A program made the translations under genes and the position numbers. Shown here piece after piece: positions 25,970 through 36,657 of a stretch of 64,000 nt of DNA (its first letter is position 1; each line of letters opens with the position of its first letter). This stretch comes from an uncultured Ferrovibrio sp. (lineage in GTDB: Bacteria > Pseudomonadota > Alphaproteobacteria > Ferrovibrionales > Ferrovibrionaceae). Under the pieces are notes generated by a model. That model did not search any database, was not told the DNA's origin, and worked only from the letters and a program-made list of their open reading frames with translations. The stretch spans positions 186,001 to 250,000 of the forward strand of contig NZ_CALGPC010000009.1 of the NCBI RefSeq assembly GCF_937960835.1, given 5' to 3'.

Positions 25970-27589
25970 ATGTCCGAACCCGCCCTCGCCGTTCCGGGCG
26001 CCCAAGGTCAACCTGACCCTATCGGCGCCCGGCGCACCTTTGCCATCATCGCGCATCCTGACGCCGGTAAGACCACGCTGACCGAAAAGCTGCTGCTGTT
26101 CGGCGGCGCGATCCACCTGGCCGGCGCGGTGAAGGCGCGCGGCGAGAACAGGCGTGCGCGTTCGGACTGGCTGAAGATCGAGCAGCAGCGCGGCATCTCA
26201 GTCTCCACCTCGGTGATGAATTTCGAATACGAGGGCTGGACCTTCAACCTGCTCGACACGCCGGGCCACGAAGACTTCAGCGAGGATACCTACCGTACTC
26301 TGACCGCCGTCGACAGCGCAGTGATGGTGCTGGACGCCGCCAAGGGTATCGAGAGCCAGACGCGCAAGCTGTTCGAGGTCTGCCGCCTGCGCGACATGCC
26401 GATCATCACCTTCGTCAACAAGATGGACCGCGAAAGCCAGGATCCTTTTGCGCTGCTGGACGAAGTCGCTTCCACGCTTGCTCTCGATTGCGTCCCCGCC
26501 AACTGGCCGATCGGCATGGGCATGGATTTCAAGGGCTGCTACGACCTGTTCGGCAGGCGGCTGCTGTTGACCGGCAAAGAGAACAAGAATCTCGAGCCGG
26601 AAGTGATCATCCTGGAAAACGGCCTGGACGATCCGCGCGCCGAGGAACTGCTCACCGTCGAGCAGCGCTCCAAGCTTCGGGAAGACCTGGAACTGATCGA
26701 AGCCGCCTGCCCGCCTTTCGATCTTGAGGCTTACCGGCAGGGCCATATGACGCCGGTCTATTTCGGCACGGCGTTGAAGAATTTCGGCGTCGACGAGTTG
26801 CTGAAAGGCCTTGGCCGCTTCGCGCCGCCACCACGGCCGCAGCCGTCCGAGAAGCGCATGGTCGAGCCGACCGAAAAGGCCGTCACCGGCTTCGTGTTCA
26901 AGGTCCAGGCCAATATGGACAAGAACCATCGCGACCGCGTAGCCTTCCTGCGGCTCTGCTCGGGCCATTTCAAGCGCGGCATGAAGCTAAAGCAGGTGCG
27001 CAGCGGCAAGCCGATCACGGTGAGCAACCCGACGCTGTTCTTCGCCCGCGACCGTTCGCTGGCGGACGAGGCCTGGCCGGGCGACATCATCGGCATCCCA
27101 AACCACGGTACGCTGCGTGTGGGCGACACGCTGACCGAGGCAGAAGACCTGCGCTTTACCGGCATCCCCAATTTTGCACCGGAAATCCTGCGCCGCGTAC
27201 GCCTGTCCGACCCGATGAAGGCCAAGCATCTGCAGCGCGCGCTGGAGGATCTGGCCGAGGAAGGCGTCACCCAGGTCTTCCGCCCGCGGATCGGCGCCGA
27301 CTGGATCGTTGGCCTGGTCGGGCCGCTGCAGCTCGACGTGCTGGCCGCTCGCCTGTCCGAGGAATACAACCTCGATGTCGGCTTTGAGACCGCGCCGTAT
27401 GAGACCGCCCGCTGGGTCGATGCCGAGAACAAGGCGGACCTGGACCAGTTCATCGAGCAGAATCGCGGTGCCATGGCCGATGACCGCGACGGCGCCCCGG
27501 TCTTTCTGGCCCGCAATGCCTGGGAACTCTCCTACACGGAGAAAAAGTGGGATAAAATCCGCTTCCATGCGACGCGCGAACGCTCATAG
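25970..27589 (+). CDS. prfC: Peptide chain release factor 3
   Basis: A 539-residue GTPase that ejects RF1/RF2 from the ribosome after peptide release. G1 is AHPDAGKTTLTEKLL, G3 is DTPGHEDFSEDT and G4 is NKMD. The switch and effector block QQRGISVSTSVMNFEYEG is in place, followed by the EF-Tu-like domains with RFTGIPNFAPEILRRVRLSD and the C-terminal GVTQVFRP region. Length matches RF3. The 3' end overlaps the next reading frame by 23 bases. Confidence 0.97.
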   Translation: MSEPALAVPGAQGQPDPIGARRTFAIIAHPDAGKTTLTEKLLLFGGAIHLAGAVKARGENRRARSDWLKIEQQRGISVSTSVMNFEYEGWTFNLLDTPGHEDFSEDTYRTLTAVDSAVMVLDAAKGIESQTRKLFEVCRLRDMPIITFVNKMDRESQDPFALLDEVASTLALDCVPANWPIGMGMDFKGCYDLFGRRLLLTGKENKNLEPEVIILENGLDDPRAEELLTVEQRSKLREDLELIEAACPPFDLEAYRQGHMTPVYFGTALKNFGVDELLKGLGRFAPPPRPQPSEKRMVEPTEKAVTGFVFKVQANMDKNHRDRVAFLRLCSGHFKRGMKLKQVRSGKPITVSNPTLFFARDRSLADEAWPGDIIGIPNHGTLRVGDTLTEAEDLRFTGIPNFAPEILRRVRLSDPMKAKHLQRALEDLAEEGVTQVFRPRIGADWIVGLVGPLQLDVLAARLSEEYNLDVGFETAPYETARWVDAENKADLDQFIEQNRGAMADDRDGAPVFLARNAWELSYTEKKWDKIRFHATRERS

Positions 27590-28040
27590 CGCCCTGCCCC
27601 GCCGCCGGTTCCTGGCTGCCAGCGCGGCCTTGGTGGCTTTTGCCGCCATGCCCGCCACCGCGCAGGAGGAGAAGAAAAAGAAAAGCGCCGACGCGCCGCC
27701 GGAGAAGCCGCCGATCACCACGCCGGTCCTGACTGTCGATGCCGTCACCGCGCCGGTAGCCGGCCCGCCGGGCAGCATGGTGATCATGACGCTCAGCCTT
27801 GATTGCGCAACAGTCGATAACGCCCGCGCGGTCGATACCCTGATGCCGCGTGTCTACAATGCCGTGATCATGGAGCTCAATCGCGAGCCGCTCGGCCGCA
27901 ATGGCCGCGTCTACGAGCACGATCTGGAAGGCTTGAAGCAACGCCTGCTGTATCAGATCAACCGCGCTCTGCAGGGGCCACAAGTGGCCGCTGTTTATAT
28001 CCACAGCCTGCAGGAAGTGCCGCGGCTCGGCCGCAGCTAA
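27567..28040 (+). CDS. Predicted exported protein with FliL-like core (157 aa)
   Basis: Starts at the ATG at 27567 inside the 3' end of prfC. The N-terminus MRRANAHSALPRRRFLAASA continues ALVAFAAMPATAQ, a signal peptide with consecutive arginines that could use the Tat route. A Lys/Glu-rich linker (EEKKKKSADAPPEKPP) follows. The mature domain has MVIMTLSLDCATVDNARAVD, PRVYNAVIMELNREPLGRNG, then LKQRLLYQINRALQGPQVAA and VYIHSLQEVPR. The order resembles FliL-type basal-body-associated proteins, but this is weak and there are no flagellar genes here. Treat the FliL link as tentative. Confidence 0.7.
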   Translation: MRRANAHSALPRRRFLAASAALVAFAAMPATAQEEKKKKSADAPPEKPPITTPVLTVDAVTAPVAGPPGSMVIMTLSLDCATVDNARAVDTLMPRVYNAVIMELNREPLGRNGRVYEHDLEGLKQRLLYQINRALQGPQVAAVYIHSLQEVPRLGRS

Positions 28041-28055
28041 CCGCGCTCTGTCCGC

Positions 28056-28523
28056 TTATTCCGTTTCGTCGTCGCGCGCGAACAGGATCGCCTTGGCGCG
28101 GATGTCATCAATGCTGCTCAGCAGGTCTTCGATCTTGGCTTCCAAAAGATCAGCCGCCTGCCGTGCCATCGCAAGCTCTTCTTCGACCGCCTGCAACATT
28201 GCCTGTCGCGCCGCACCGATGATGGCGCCGTTGGGCTGAGCCGGGAAGCTGACGCATTTGGCAGCAAAACGGCGCACGGCCGAAGCGCTCGGCAATTGGC
28301 CCAGCACCAGATTGGCCGGGATCGCCAGCACCATCCAAGCGCCGCCCTGCAGATAGGCGCCGAAATCGCCATGGCGGAAGCCGGAGACGGTTTTCGCATC
28401 GCCCTCGGCGCCAGGAACCGAAAGCTCGGCCGGCTGCCAGCCGAAGGCGAGGAATTCCTGCGCGGCGGCCTCGGCCTCCGCTCCCGTGTTTGCTTCCCTG
28501 TCTATCCGCGCTCTGTCGTCCAT
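28056..28523 (-). CDS. Hypothetical protein (155 aa)
   Basis: Acidic/Ala-rich N-terminus (MDDRARIDREANTGAEAEAA), then a mixed alpha/beta middle (FLAFGWQPAELSVPGAEGDA and ARQAMLQAVEEELAMARQAA), ending in a helical LEAKIEDLLSSIDDIRAKA segment. No signal peptide or membrane helix is clear. It is the last gene of the zwf-regBA-hldE run, 9 bases from the aldo/keto reductase stop, so probably co-transcribed. I do not recognise the family. The C-terminal half could form a coiled coil. Confidence 0.6.
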   Translation of the reverse strand: MDDRARIDREANTGAEAEAAAQEFLAFGWQPAELSVPGAEGDAKTVSGFRHGDFGAYLQGGAWMVLAIPANLVLGQLPSASAVRRFAAKCVSFPAQPNGAIIGAARQAMLQAVEEELAMARQAADLLEAKIEDLLSSIDDIRAKAILFARDDETE

Positions 28524-28532
28524 CCGCTCATC

Positions 28533-29300
28533 TTACCTCAGCGCGGCCGTCACCGCTTGCGCATTCTTGCGCAGATTGTCGGGCGACATGGTCCCCACGA
28601 CGATGGAGGAAACGCCCGGCAGGGCGGCGATGTCGGCCAGGGCCTGCGCCGGATCGGCGGCATGGCCGCTGGCCAGAGCCTTCTTGATCAGGATGCCCTT
28701 GCCGGCCTGCCTGGCGGCATCAATCACCACCTGCTCGTCGCGGTATCCGGCATTGTAGGTCACCATCAGCAGATCGACGTGCCCAAGCATCTTCAGGCCA
28801 CCGGCGACCGTCTTGCCCGAAAAGCCGGTTGCGCGCAGCTTGCCCTGCTCCTTCAGCCGCAGAAGCGCTTCAGCCGCCGGCAGGAAACGGTCGCCATCCT
28901 CGCCGCTGCCGTCTGAATGCAGCAGCACGCCATCCAGGTAATCCACGCGCAGCCGGCGCAGGCTGCGCTCGACCGAAGTCTGGACCGCCGCTGGCGAAAA
29001 ATCGAAAAACGATTCCCCGCGCTCGAAGGTCTCGCCTGCCTTGGTGACGATCACCCAGTCTTCGCGCCGGCCGGGCCGCAGGGCGCCAAGCCGCTCCTCA
29101 CTGCGGCCATAAGCTGGCGCCGTATCGAGAAGATTGATGCCGAGCGATTGCGCGGTTTCCAGCAGCGCGACAACGCTGCGGTCATCCGGCAGATCGAAAG
29201 GGCGAGGATATTTCACGCCTTCATTGCGGCCAAGCTTCACTGTGCCCAGCCCCAGCAGGCTGACCTTGATACCGGTGCTGCCGAGCGGCCTCAGCTCCAT
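28533..29300 (-). CDS. Aldo/keto reductase
   Basis: 255 residues from the ATG at 29300 (MELRPLGSTGIKVSLLGLGT). The AKR fold is clear: NLLDTAPAYGRSEERLGALR has the catalytic Asp/Tyr pair, VIVTKAGE carries the catalytic Lys strand, and RRLRVDYLDGVLLHSDGSG has the catalytic His region. The C-terminal NADP-side block is GILIKKALASGHAADPAQAL with SSIVVGTMSPDNLRKNA. The start overlaps the end of the upstream FAD oxidoreductase by ten bases. Substrate unknown. Confidence 0.9.
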   Translation of the reverse strand: MELRPLGSTGIKVSLLGLGTVKLGRNEGVKYPRPFDLPDDRSVVALLETAQSLGINLLDTAPAYGRSEERLGALRPGRREDWVIVTKAGETFERGESFFDFSPAAVQTSVERSLRRLRVDYLDGVLLHSDGSGEDGDRFLPAAEALLRLKEQGKLRATGFSGKTVAGGLKMLGHVDLLMVTYNAGYRDEQVVIDAARQAGKGILIKKALASGHAADPAQALADIAALPGVSSIVVGTMSPDNLRKNAQAVTAALR

Positions 29301-30475
29301 GCCGCGGTCTCCCATGGCGCTTTAGCAATATCGGGGGTTGCCCATTCGGCTGCTTCTACCGGCGGCCGCGATGCCGGCGGCAAATCCGCCAGTACCTGAT
29401 CCGCCAGTTGCGGCGACAGCGCGAGCTTGGTCGGCCAGGCGATCCAGACCGCGCCGTGGCGCTGCAGCACCGGGCCGTCCGGCTTGGAGCCATCAGGTGT
29501 CGCGCCCTCCGCGCGATCCACCGGATGCGTGGCGAAACGGCTGTGGCTGAAATCAAGCCGCGGCAGCAGCAGCGACAATTCAGTTTTGGCGGTGGCGATC
29601 AGTTCAGCGGGCGACTGCTTCACACCGTTTTCGGCGATTAGTCCGCCGATATACCAGACCAAGCGGTTATCGCTGCGCCGATGCGTGGTGATGGTGACAC
29701 GCGGCTTGTCGCCGGCATCGAAACAATGCGCCCAGAGCGGCGCAGCCGCATTGTCCAGCATCACCATATGCAGCGGACGACGCTGCGCGGCTTTCGCGGG
29801 CGCGCCGATCTGGCTCAGGACGTCTTCATTACCCTTGCCTGCCGTGGCGATCAGCCTTGCCGCGGCGATCCTGTAAGCACGGCCCCGATCGTCCCGCGCT
29901 TCAACCGTCACGCTATCCGGCCGCGCATCGAGGCGAATGCCGGGCTCGATCTTCTTGATGAAAGGCCGGTGCGCCGCCGCCAAAACCGCCACCAAAGCTG
30001 GCACGTCCAACACAATTTCGTCCAGTGCATAGACGGCGCCGACATGCTCGGGGTCGCGCAAGGCTTCGGGCCACTGCGTGGCATCGAGCTGATCCACCCG
30101 GCCGCGCAGCAGTTTGCTGCCGAAGAAGCCGGTTATGCGGCTGACCAGCGACTTGCGTGCCCAGAAAAGATGCCGCTCGGTTGCGACTTTTGCCGCGCGC
30201 AGGTCGATCTCACCGGTTCCATTAAGGCAGGCGCGCCAGCGCGCCGGCATGTCGGCCAGCGCGTCGCTGGCGCCGCCCAGCTTCAGATCGATCGCGTATT
30301 TGAGCCCGCCATGGATGATGCCCTGAGAGGCGATGGTCTGCCCGGCACCCAATGCCTGGCTTTCCAGCAGCAGCGTGCTGTAGCCCGCCTGGCGCAGCCG
30401 CGCCAGCAGCCACAGGCCGGCAATACCGCCGCCCAGGATTGCGACATCGACCTGCAGCGTGGCGGAATCCGCCAT
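29291..30475 (-). CDS. FAD-dependent oxidoreductase (DAO / glycerol-3-phosphate dehydrogenase-like)
   Basis: A 394-residue flavoprotein with the FAD motif VDVAILGGGIAGLWLLARLR followed by LLLESQALGAGQTIASQGII, and the GGLKYAIDLKLGG segment. The DAO fold ends with a C-terminal FAD-side block containing AWPTKLALSPQLADQVL. In some annotations these are called FAD oxidoreductases of the hldE neighbourhood. It lies four bases from the hldE stop and overlaps the aldo/keto reductase start. No active-site residue beyond the fold can be assigned, so the substrate is open. Confidence 0.85.
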   Translation of the reverse strand: MADSATLQVDVAILGGGIAGLWLLARLRQAGYSTLLLESQALGAGQTIASQGIIHGGLKYAIDLKLGGASDALADMPARWRACLNGTGEIDLRAAKVATERHLFWARKSLVSRITGFFGSKLLRGRVDQLDATQWPEALRDPEHVGAVYALDEIVLDVPALVAVLAAAHRPFIKKIEPGIRLDARPDSVTVEARDDRGRAYRIAAARLIATAGKGNEDVLSQIGAPAKAAQRRPLHMVMLDNAAAPLWAHCFDAGDKPRVTITTHRRSDNRLVWYIGGLIAENGVKQSPAELIATAKTELSLLLPRLDFSHSRFATHPVDRAEGATPDGSKPDGPVLQRHGAVWIAWPTKLALSPQLADQVLADLPPASRPPVEAAEWATPDIAKAPWETAAWS

Positions 30476-30478
30476 CGC

Positions 30479-31933
30479 CTAGCTCCGCAATCTTTCGATG
30501 GTCTTGGTCGTGCTCTGGCCGGCAACGTGGCGTGAGACGCGAACCTCGCCGCCATAGGCGCGCACGATATCGGCGCCGACGACCTGATCGACGGTATAGT
30601 CGCCGCCCTTGATCAGCAGATCCGGCTGCAGAATTTCCAGCAGCGGGATCGGCGTGTCTTCGGTGAACACGATCACCAGATCCACCATGCTCAGGGCCGC
30701 CAAGAGACGCGCGCGATGCTGCTCGTCCTGCACGGGGCGCGTCGGCCCCTTCAGCTTCTTCACCGATGAATCGGCATTGATGGCGACGATCAGCCGGTCG
30801 CAGGCCGCGCGCGCTTCCGCCAGCAGCGCCAGATGCCCGGAATGCAGAAGATCGAACACGCCGTTGGTAAAGCCGATCCGCTCGCCATGGCTGCGCCACA
30901 GATCGACGCGCTCCTTTGCCTGCTGGCGCGACACGACCTTCGCATCGATGCCATGCGGTTCAGGCATGTGCAGGGCGCGGCGCAATTCATCCGGATGCAC
31001 CACTGCCGTGCCGACCTTGCCGACCACAATGCCGGCTGCGGCATTCGCAAGCCTTGCAGCCTGCGGCAAGCTGCGGCCGACCGCGAGCGCCGCCGCGATG
31101 GTCGCCATCACGGTATCTCCCGCGCCGGAGACGTCGAAGACCTCGCGCGCCTCGGCCGGCAGATGCAACGGCGCATCGCCGTTCTGCAGCAAGGTCATGC
31201 CCGCCGCGCCGCGGGTGATCAGCACATTGGCGATGCCGCATTCCTGCAGCAGCTTGCGGCCGGCAGCGACCACGCTGTCGTCGGTATCGCAAGCTTGCTT
31301 GGTGGCGAGCGCAGCTTCCTGCCGGTTCGGCGTCACCAGATGCACGCCGTGATAGCGGCTGTAATCGCTGCCCTTGGGATCGACCAGCACCGGCTTGCCG
31401 GCTTTTGCCGCCGCCGCGACCAGAGCGATGATGACGCGCTCGGAAATCGCGCCCTTGGCATAATCCGACAGCACCACCACGGCGCAGTCATTCATCGCTT
31501 CGGTGGCGGCTTCGATCAGGGCTTCAATGCTTTCGTCGCTCGGCGGAATGCGGCTTTCGCGGTCGACGCGCAGAAGCTGTTGCCGGCCGCCGATGAAACG
31601 GGTTTTCTCGATGGTGCGGCGGGTTTCGTCCACCACCAGACGCGCGGTGATGCCGGTATCCAGCGCCAGCGCATCGTTTAACTCATCCGCCGCGGCGTCA
31701 TCGCCGACCAGGCCGATCAGCATGGCATGGGCACCCAGAGCTGCGAGGTTGCGCGCTACGTTGCCGGCGCCGCCCGGCATGACGATCTCGCGTTCGGTCT
31801 GCATAACCGGGATCGGCGCCTCGGGCGAGATGCGCTGCACCCCGCCATAGACGAAGCGATCCAGCATCACGTCGCCGACCACGAGAACGCGGGCGCCAGT
31901 GAAATCGGTCAGTTCGGGAACGAGTTCGGACAT
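30479..31933 (-). CDS. hldE: Bifunctional heptose 7-phosphate kinase / heptose 1-phosphate adenylyltransferase
   Basis: 484 residues, two fused enzymes of ADP-heptose synthesis for the inner lipopolysaccharide core. The N-terminal ribokinase-type domain (1-~320) has VLVVGDVMLDRFVYGGVQRI, AGNVARNLAALGAHAMLIG and the anion-hole DVSGAGDTVMATIAAALA. The C-terminal nucleotidyltransferase domain (about 345-484) has IGFTNGVFDLLHSGHLALL with the HxGH site, then VAINADSSVKKLKGPTRPV. Length fits full-length HldE. It is 112 bases from the upstream phosphatase gene. Confidence 0.97.
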   Translation of the reverse strand: MSELVPELTDFTGARVLVVGDVMLDRFVYGGVQRISPEAPIPVMQTEREIVMPGGAGNVARNLAALGAHAMLIGLVGDDAAADELNDALALDTGITARLVVDETRRTIEKTRFIGGRQQLLRVDRESRIPPSDESIEALIEAATEAMNDCAVVVLSDYAKGAISERVIIALVAAAAKAGKPVLVDPKGSDYSRYHGVHLVTPNRQEAALATKQACDTDDSVVAAGRKLLQECGIANVLITRGAAGMTLLQNGDAPLHLPAEAREVFDVSGAGDTVMATIAAALAVGRSLPQAARLANAAAGIVVGKVGTAVVHPDELRRALHMPEPHGIDAKVVSRQQAKERVDLWRSHGERIGFTNGVFDLLHSGHLALLAEARAACDRLIVAINADSSVKKLKGPTRPVQDEQHRARLLAALSMVDLVIVFTEDTPIPLLEILQPDLLIKGGDYTVDQVVGADIVRAYGGEVRVSRHVAGQSTTKTIERLRS

Positions 31934-32045
31934 GGCTTTCGATACACCGCCGGGGCGCTGAATTCCAGACCTTGAGTCAGGAAGGGTCGCCCGCTGCGTG
32001 GCTGTGGGCCCCCTCTTCCCCGGGACGACAAGGGTCTCGCGCGTC

Positions 32046-32762
32046 CTACGTCTGCAGCAGGCGGCGCTCGGCCCCTTCCAGCACCAGGGCGGTCAGCCGC
32101 CCGGTGGTATAGGCTCCGGTATCGATGCCGATCCGGTTGGGGCGCCATTCCACCTCATGCACGATGGTATGGCCGTGCACCACCACGACCCCGTGATCGG
32201 CCTCCGAATCAAGGAAGGCGTCGCGAATCCAGATCATGTGCTCGCGCGCCTGCCGGTCGAGCGGCAGCCCCGGCTTGATTCCGGCATGTACGAACAGATA
32301 GTCGCCGAAGCGTACCTCCACCGGCAGGCTCTCCAGGAACTGCCAATGATGCCGCGGCAGGGCATGGCGCAGCGCGCGCTGAGTGATCAGCAATTCGTCA
32401 TAGGAGGCCGGCACCCGCACCTTGTAGCTGGCCAGCGTCGCATCGCCGCCATTGGCGAGCCACAGCGAACCGCCATAAGGCGCATCGAGAAATTCCAGCA
32501 TCATCGCTTCGTGATTGCCGAGCAGCGCAACCACTTCAGCATTGCCGGGATGGTGGCGACAGATGCGCTCGATCACCTGTGCCGAATGAGCGCCGCGATC
32601 GATGTAATCGCCGAGATAAACGATCACGCGCCGCTCGGGCGCGTCGGCGAGATCGGCCTCGATCAGTGCATGCAAGCGCTCAAGCAGATCGACGCGGCCA
32701 TGAATGTCGCCGATCGCATAGATCCGGAGTCCGGGCGGCAGCCTGGCCTCCTCGATGAACAT
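32046..32762 (-). CDS. Metallophosphoesterase (bacterial serine/threonine phosphatase-like)
   Basis: 238 residues with the calcineurin-like signature: IYAIGDIHGRVDLLERL, VIVYLGDYIDRGAHSAQVIE and VVALLGNHEAMMLEF. Two metal-ligand His follow in GDYLFVHAGIKPGLPL and VVVHGHTIVHEVEW. The motif set is of the PPP/ApaH-like type. It lies in the regBA-hldE run, just six bases from regA, so it may dephosphorylate a protein or a small molecule. The exact target is unknown. Confidence 0.92.
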   Translation of the reverse strand: MFIEEARLPPGLRIYAIGDIHGRVDLLERLHALIEADLADAPERRVIVYLGDYIDRGAHSAQVIERICRHHPGNAEVVALLGNHEAMMLEFLDAPYGGSLWLANGGDATLASYKVRVPASYDELLITQRALRHALPRHHWQFLESLPVEVRFGDYLFVHAGIKPGLPLDRQAREHMIWIRDAFLDSEADHGVVVVHGHTIVHEVEWRPNRIGIDTGAYTTGRLTALVLEGAERRLLQT

Positions 32763-32768
32763 GGCGTC

Positions 32769-33296
32769 CTATTGCGGCGAGCGCTTGGCGAGGATGCGCT
32801 GCAACGTGCGGCGATGCATCTTCAGGCGGCGCGCGGTTTCGGAAACGTTACGGTCGCAAAGCTCGAAGACGCGCTGGATATGCTCCCAGCGCACGCGTTC
32901 TGCCGACATCGGCTCGTCCGGTGGCGGCGGATGCGCCGCATTGCCGACCTTAAGCGCACGATCCACATCATCGGCATCGGCGGGCTTGGGCAGATAATCG
33001 ACAGCGCCGGCTTTCACCGCGGCGACCGCGGTGGCGATGTTGCCATAGCCGGTCAGCATGACAACGCGGGCATCCTGACGCACCTGCCGGATCGCGCTGA
33101 CGACGTCTAGGCCGTTACCGTCGGTGAGACGCAGATCGACCACCGCATAAGCAGGTGGCCGCGTGCGGGCCATCTGGATGCCGACTGCGACGCTATCGGC
33201 GGTCTGCACCTGATAGCCCCGCTTCTCCATCGCCCGCGCCAGACGCATCCGCAGCGGCTCGTCGTCATCCACGATCAGAAGAGTGTTGTCGGTCAT
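32769..33296 (-). CDS. regA: Response regulator RegA/ActR/PrrA type
   Basis: 175 residues from the ATG at 33296. The receiver domain has TLLIVDDDEPLRMRLARAME, the phospho-acceptor Asp near residue 54 in AVVDLRLTDGNGLD, Thr in VVMLTGYGN and Lys in VDYLPKPAD. A short Pro-rich linker (NAAHPPPPDEP) and a Fis-type helix-turn-helix follow (WEHIQRVFELCDRNVSETAR, then RLKMHRRTLQRILAKRSP). This is the highly conserved redox regulator of respiration, photosynthesis and carbon/nitrogen metabolism genes in alphaproteobacteria. The sensor gene regB lies upstream. Confidence 0.95.
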   Translation of the reverse strand: MTDNTLLIVDDDEPLRMRLARAMEKRGYQVQTADSVAVGIQMARTRPPAYAVVDLRLTDGNGLDVVSAIRQVRQDARVVMLTGYGNIATAVAAVKAGAVDYLPKPADADDVDRALKVGNAAHPPPPDEPMSAERVRWEHIQRVFELCDRNVSETARRLKMHRRTLQRILAKRSPQ

Positions 33297-33383
33297 GATG
33301 CCTGAATGTACTCCACCCCCGGCACCGTGCAACCCCTGGGCGGTGCTACCTTACTGTCTTATAACGCCCGCAGGCGGGCTGGT

Positions 33384-34700
33384 TTACCCGGCCTTGCTGC
33401 CCAATGCCGTGCGCGGCCAATGAACCCGGGCGCGGGTGCCGCCGCCCAGCCGATTCGCAAAGGACAGGGTCGCGCCGCTGCGACGCAACAGGTTCATGGC
33501 GATGAAGACGCCAAGCCCCATGCCGCCGCTATCGGGCCGGCTGGTCACATAAGGCTCGCCGAGCGCCGAGAGGATATCGACATTCAAGCCAGGGCCATCG
33601 TCGAGAATGTCGAGCTGCACCATGCGGTCATCCCAGGCCACTTCGACGACCACGCTGGCACGGGCGAACTCCATCGCGTTCTGCAGCAGGTTGCTCAAGC
33701 CATGGATGATCTCGGGCCGGCGCGGCAGGATCGGCGCATCGCCACTGCCCTTCAGCTTAATCGAGAAGTCGATGGCATCACGCCGCCAGGGCTGAGCCGC
33801 CATCTCGACCAGATTGGCAATGCCAAGATCGGAGAAGGTTTCGGTCACTTCCGCGGAAGGACGGCGCGCCAGCCGCGCAAGGATTTCGCGGCAGCGGTCC
33901 ACCTGGCTTTGCAGCAGCGCGATATCCTCGGCCTGCGGCGAATCTGGCTGCACGTCGCGGCTCATCTCTTTCACGACGACCGCGATGGTGCCCAGCGGCG
34001 AGCCGAGCTCATGCGCCGCCGCCGCCGCGAGGCCGCCAAGCGCCGAAACCTGCTGCTCACGCGCCAGAGCCATCTGCGTCGCCGCCAAGGCATCCGACAT
34101 GCGCCGCGCTTCTTCCGCCACCTGCCAGGCATAGGCGGCGATGAACAGGGTGCCGAGCGCGATGGCGGTAAACGCGCCCCACTGGAAGGTCAGCGGCAAC
34201 TGGATTCCCGGCTGATCGGCACCCCAGGGCAGCGGGTAGTGATACAGCGTCAGCAGCGCCGCCAGGATCAGCGCCAGTGTCCCCAACGCCACGGTCGAGC
34301 GCAAGGTAAGGATCGTCGCCGACACCGTCACCGGCACGAGGATCAGCAGCGAGAACGGGTTCTCCACGCCGCCGGTCAGAAACAGCAAGGCGCATAACTG
34401 CACAAGGTCGAAGGCCAGATAACCGGCCGCACCAGCTTCGCTTAGACGCTTCGCCGTCGGATAGACGACGAACAGAATGACGTTGAGGAGCGCAGAAATC
34501 GCCACCACCATCAAAGCCGGCAGCAGCGGCAGACGAAAGCCCAAGCCGAAATGCACGAACAGGATCGCCAGCAGCTGGCCGATGATGGCGATCCAGCGCA
34601 GCAGCACCAGCGTTTGCAGACGCACGCGGCCGGCGGGATCGTCCGCTGCATTCAGATGCGGACCGAGCCGGTCGCGCAGATGGGCCAGCAATTCAGGCAT
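33384..34700 (-). CDS. regB: Redox-sensing histidine kinase RegB/ActS/PrrB type
   Basis: 438 residues. Six membrane helices occupy the first ~190 residues. The quinone-binding heptad GGVENPF sits at residues 110-116, as in RegB. The phospho-acceptor His is near residue 230 in LAAAAAHELGSPLGTIAVVV. The Cys that in Rhodobacter forms a redox-regulated disulphide is present (C270, in VDRCREILARLARRP). The ATP-binding end has GLSNLLQNAMEFAR and LDILDDGPGLNVDIL. The gap to regA is 87 bases. Together they sense the respiratory quinone pool and redox state. Confidence 0.96.
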   Translation of the reverse strand: MPELLAHLRDRLGPHLNAADDPAGRVRLQTLVLLRWIAIIGQLLAILFVHFGLGFRLPLLPALMVVAISALLNVILFVVYPTAKRLSEAGAAGYLAFDLVQLCALLFLTGGVENPFSLLILVPVTVSATILTLRSTVALGTLALILAALLTLYHYPLPWGADQPGIQLPLTFQWGAFTAIALGTLFIAAYAWQVAEEARRMSDALAATQMALAREQQVSALGGLAAAAAHELGSPLGTIAVVVKEMSRDVQPDSPQAEDIALLQSQVDRCREILARLARRPSAEVTETFSDLGIANLVEMAAQPWRRDAIDFSIKLKGSGDAPILPRRPEIIHGLSNLLQNAMEFARASVVVEVAWDDRMVQLDILDDGPGLNVDILSALGEPYVTSRPDSGGMGLGVFIAMNLLRRSGATLSFANRLGGGTRARVHWPRTALGSKAG

Positions 34701-34718
34701 TTTTCAACTCAGGCATTG

Positions 34719-36194
<1,476 letters not shown>

Positions 36195-36239
36195 GAGATT
36201 ACCGTGACATGACGGGTAGTTTGCTTCAATCGGGAGACC

Positions 36240-36590
36240 TTACTCCTCAATGAAATGCGGCTCGGGCCGTTCATGCAAAGCCTCGTAATGCACCAGTGAA
36301 GACCCCTCGCCCAGTGGCACCGGCTGGCCGCCCCGGAGGGCCCATTCGCCATGATCACAATGCTCGGCCATGACAAAGCTGTTGATATAGAAGCGGCGGT
36401 CAGCCTCGGTGCGACTGGCCTGGAGCCATGCACCAAGTAGGGCGACCACCGCGCCAGATCGCCGGGTGCGAGTGTGAAGTCGATCACATCGGCTGTATCG
36501 GGCCCTGCGCGGTGCAACGCCTCGTCCTGCATGGCCTGGTCGAGGATCGGCCTCCCCCGCCCCGATGGGGGCGCCGCGGAATAAGGCATC
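36240..36590 (-). pseudogene. Decayed phytanoyl-CoA dioxygenase (PhyH) family gene
   Basis: Two overlapping frames carry pieces of one PhyH-type protein. The upstream frame gives DQAMQDEALHRAGPDTADVI, then DFTLAPGDLARWSPYLVHGS, and loses similarity. The second frame resumes RTEADRRFYINSFVMAEHCD with HGEWALRGGQPVPLG and ends HYEALHERPEPHFIEE. So there is a frameshift near 36420, and the 5' half of a roughly 280-residue gene is absent. No intact start or promoter is visible. The HGS motif end of the 2-His-1-carboxylate region remains. A sequencing error alone would not explain the missing 5' half. Confidence 0.75.
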
Positions 36591-36657
36591 CGGGGCCGGC
36601 AGGCGGCTCTGTCAGTCGTGGGCGGGTCCGGAAACGCAACATCTTGGGGATAATTCC

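Noticed and set aside
27700..28040. Flagellar FliL as a firm call
   Set aside because: Only the order of strands and helices resembles FliL and no flagellar genes are in the window.
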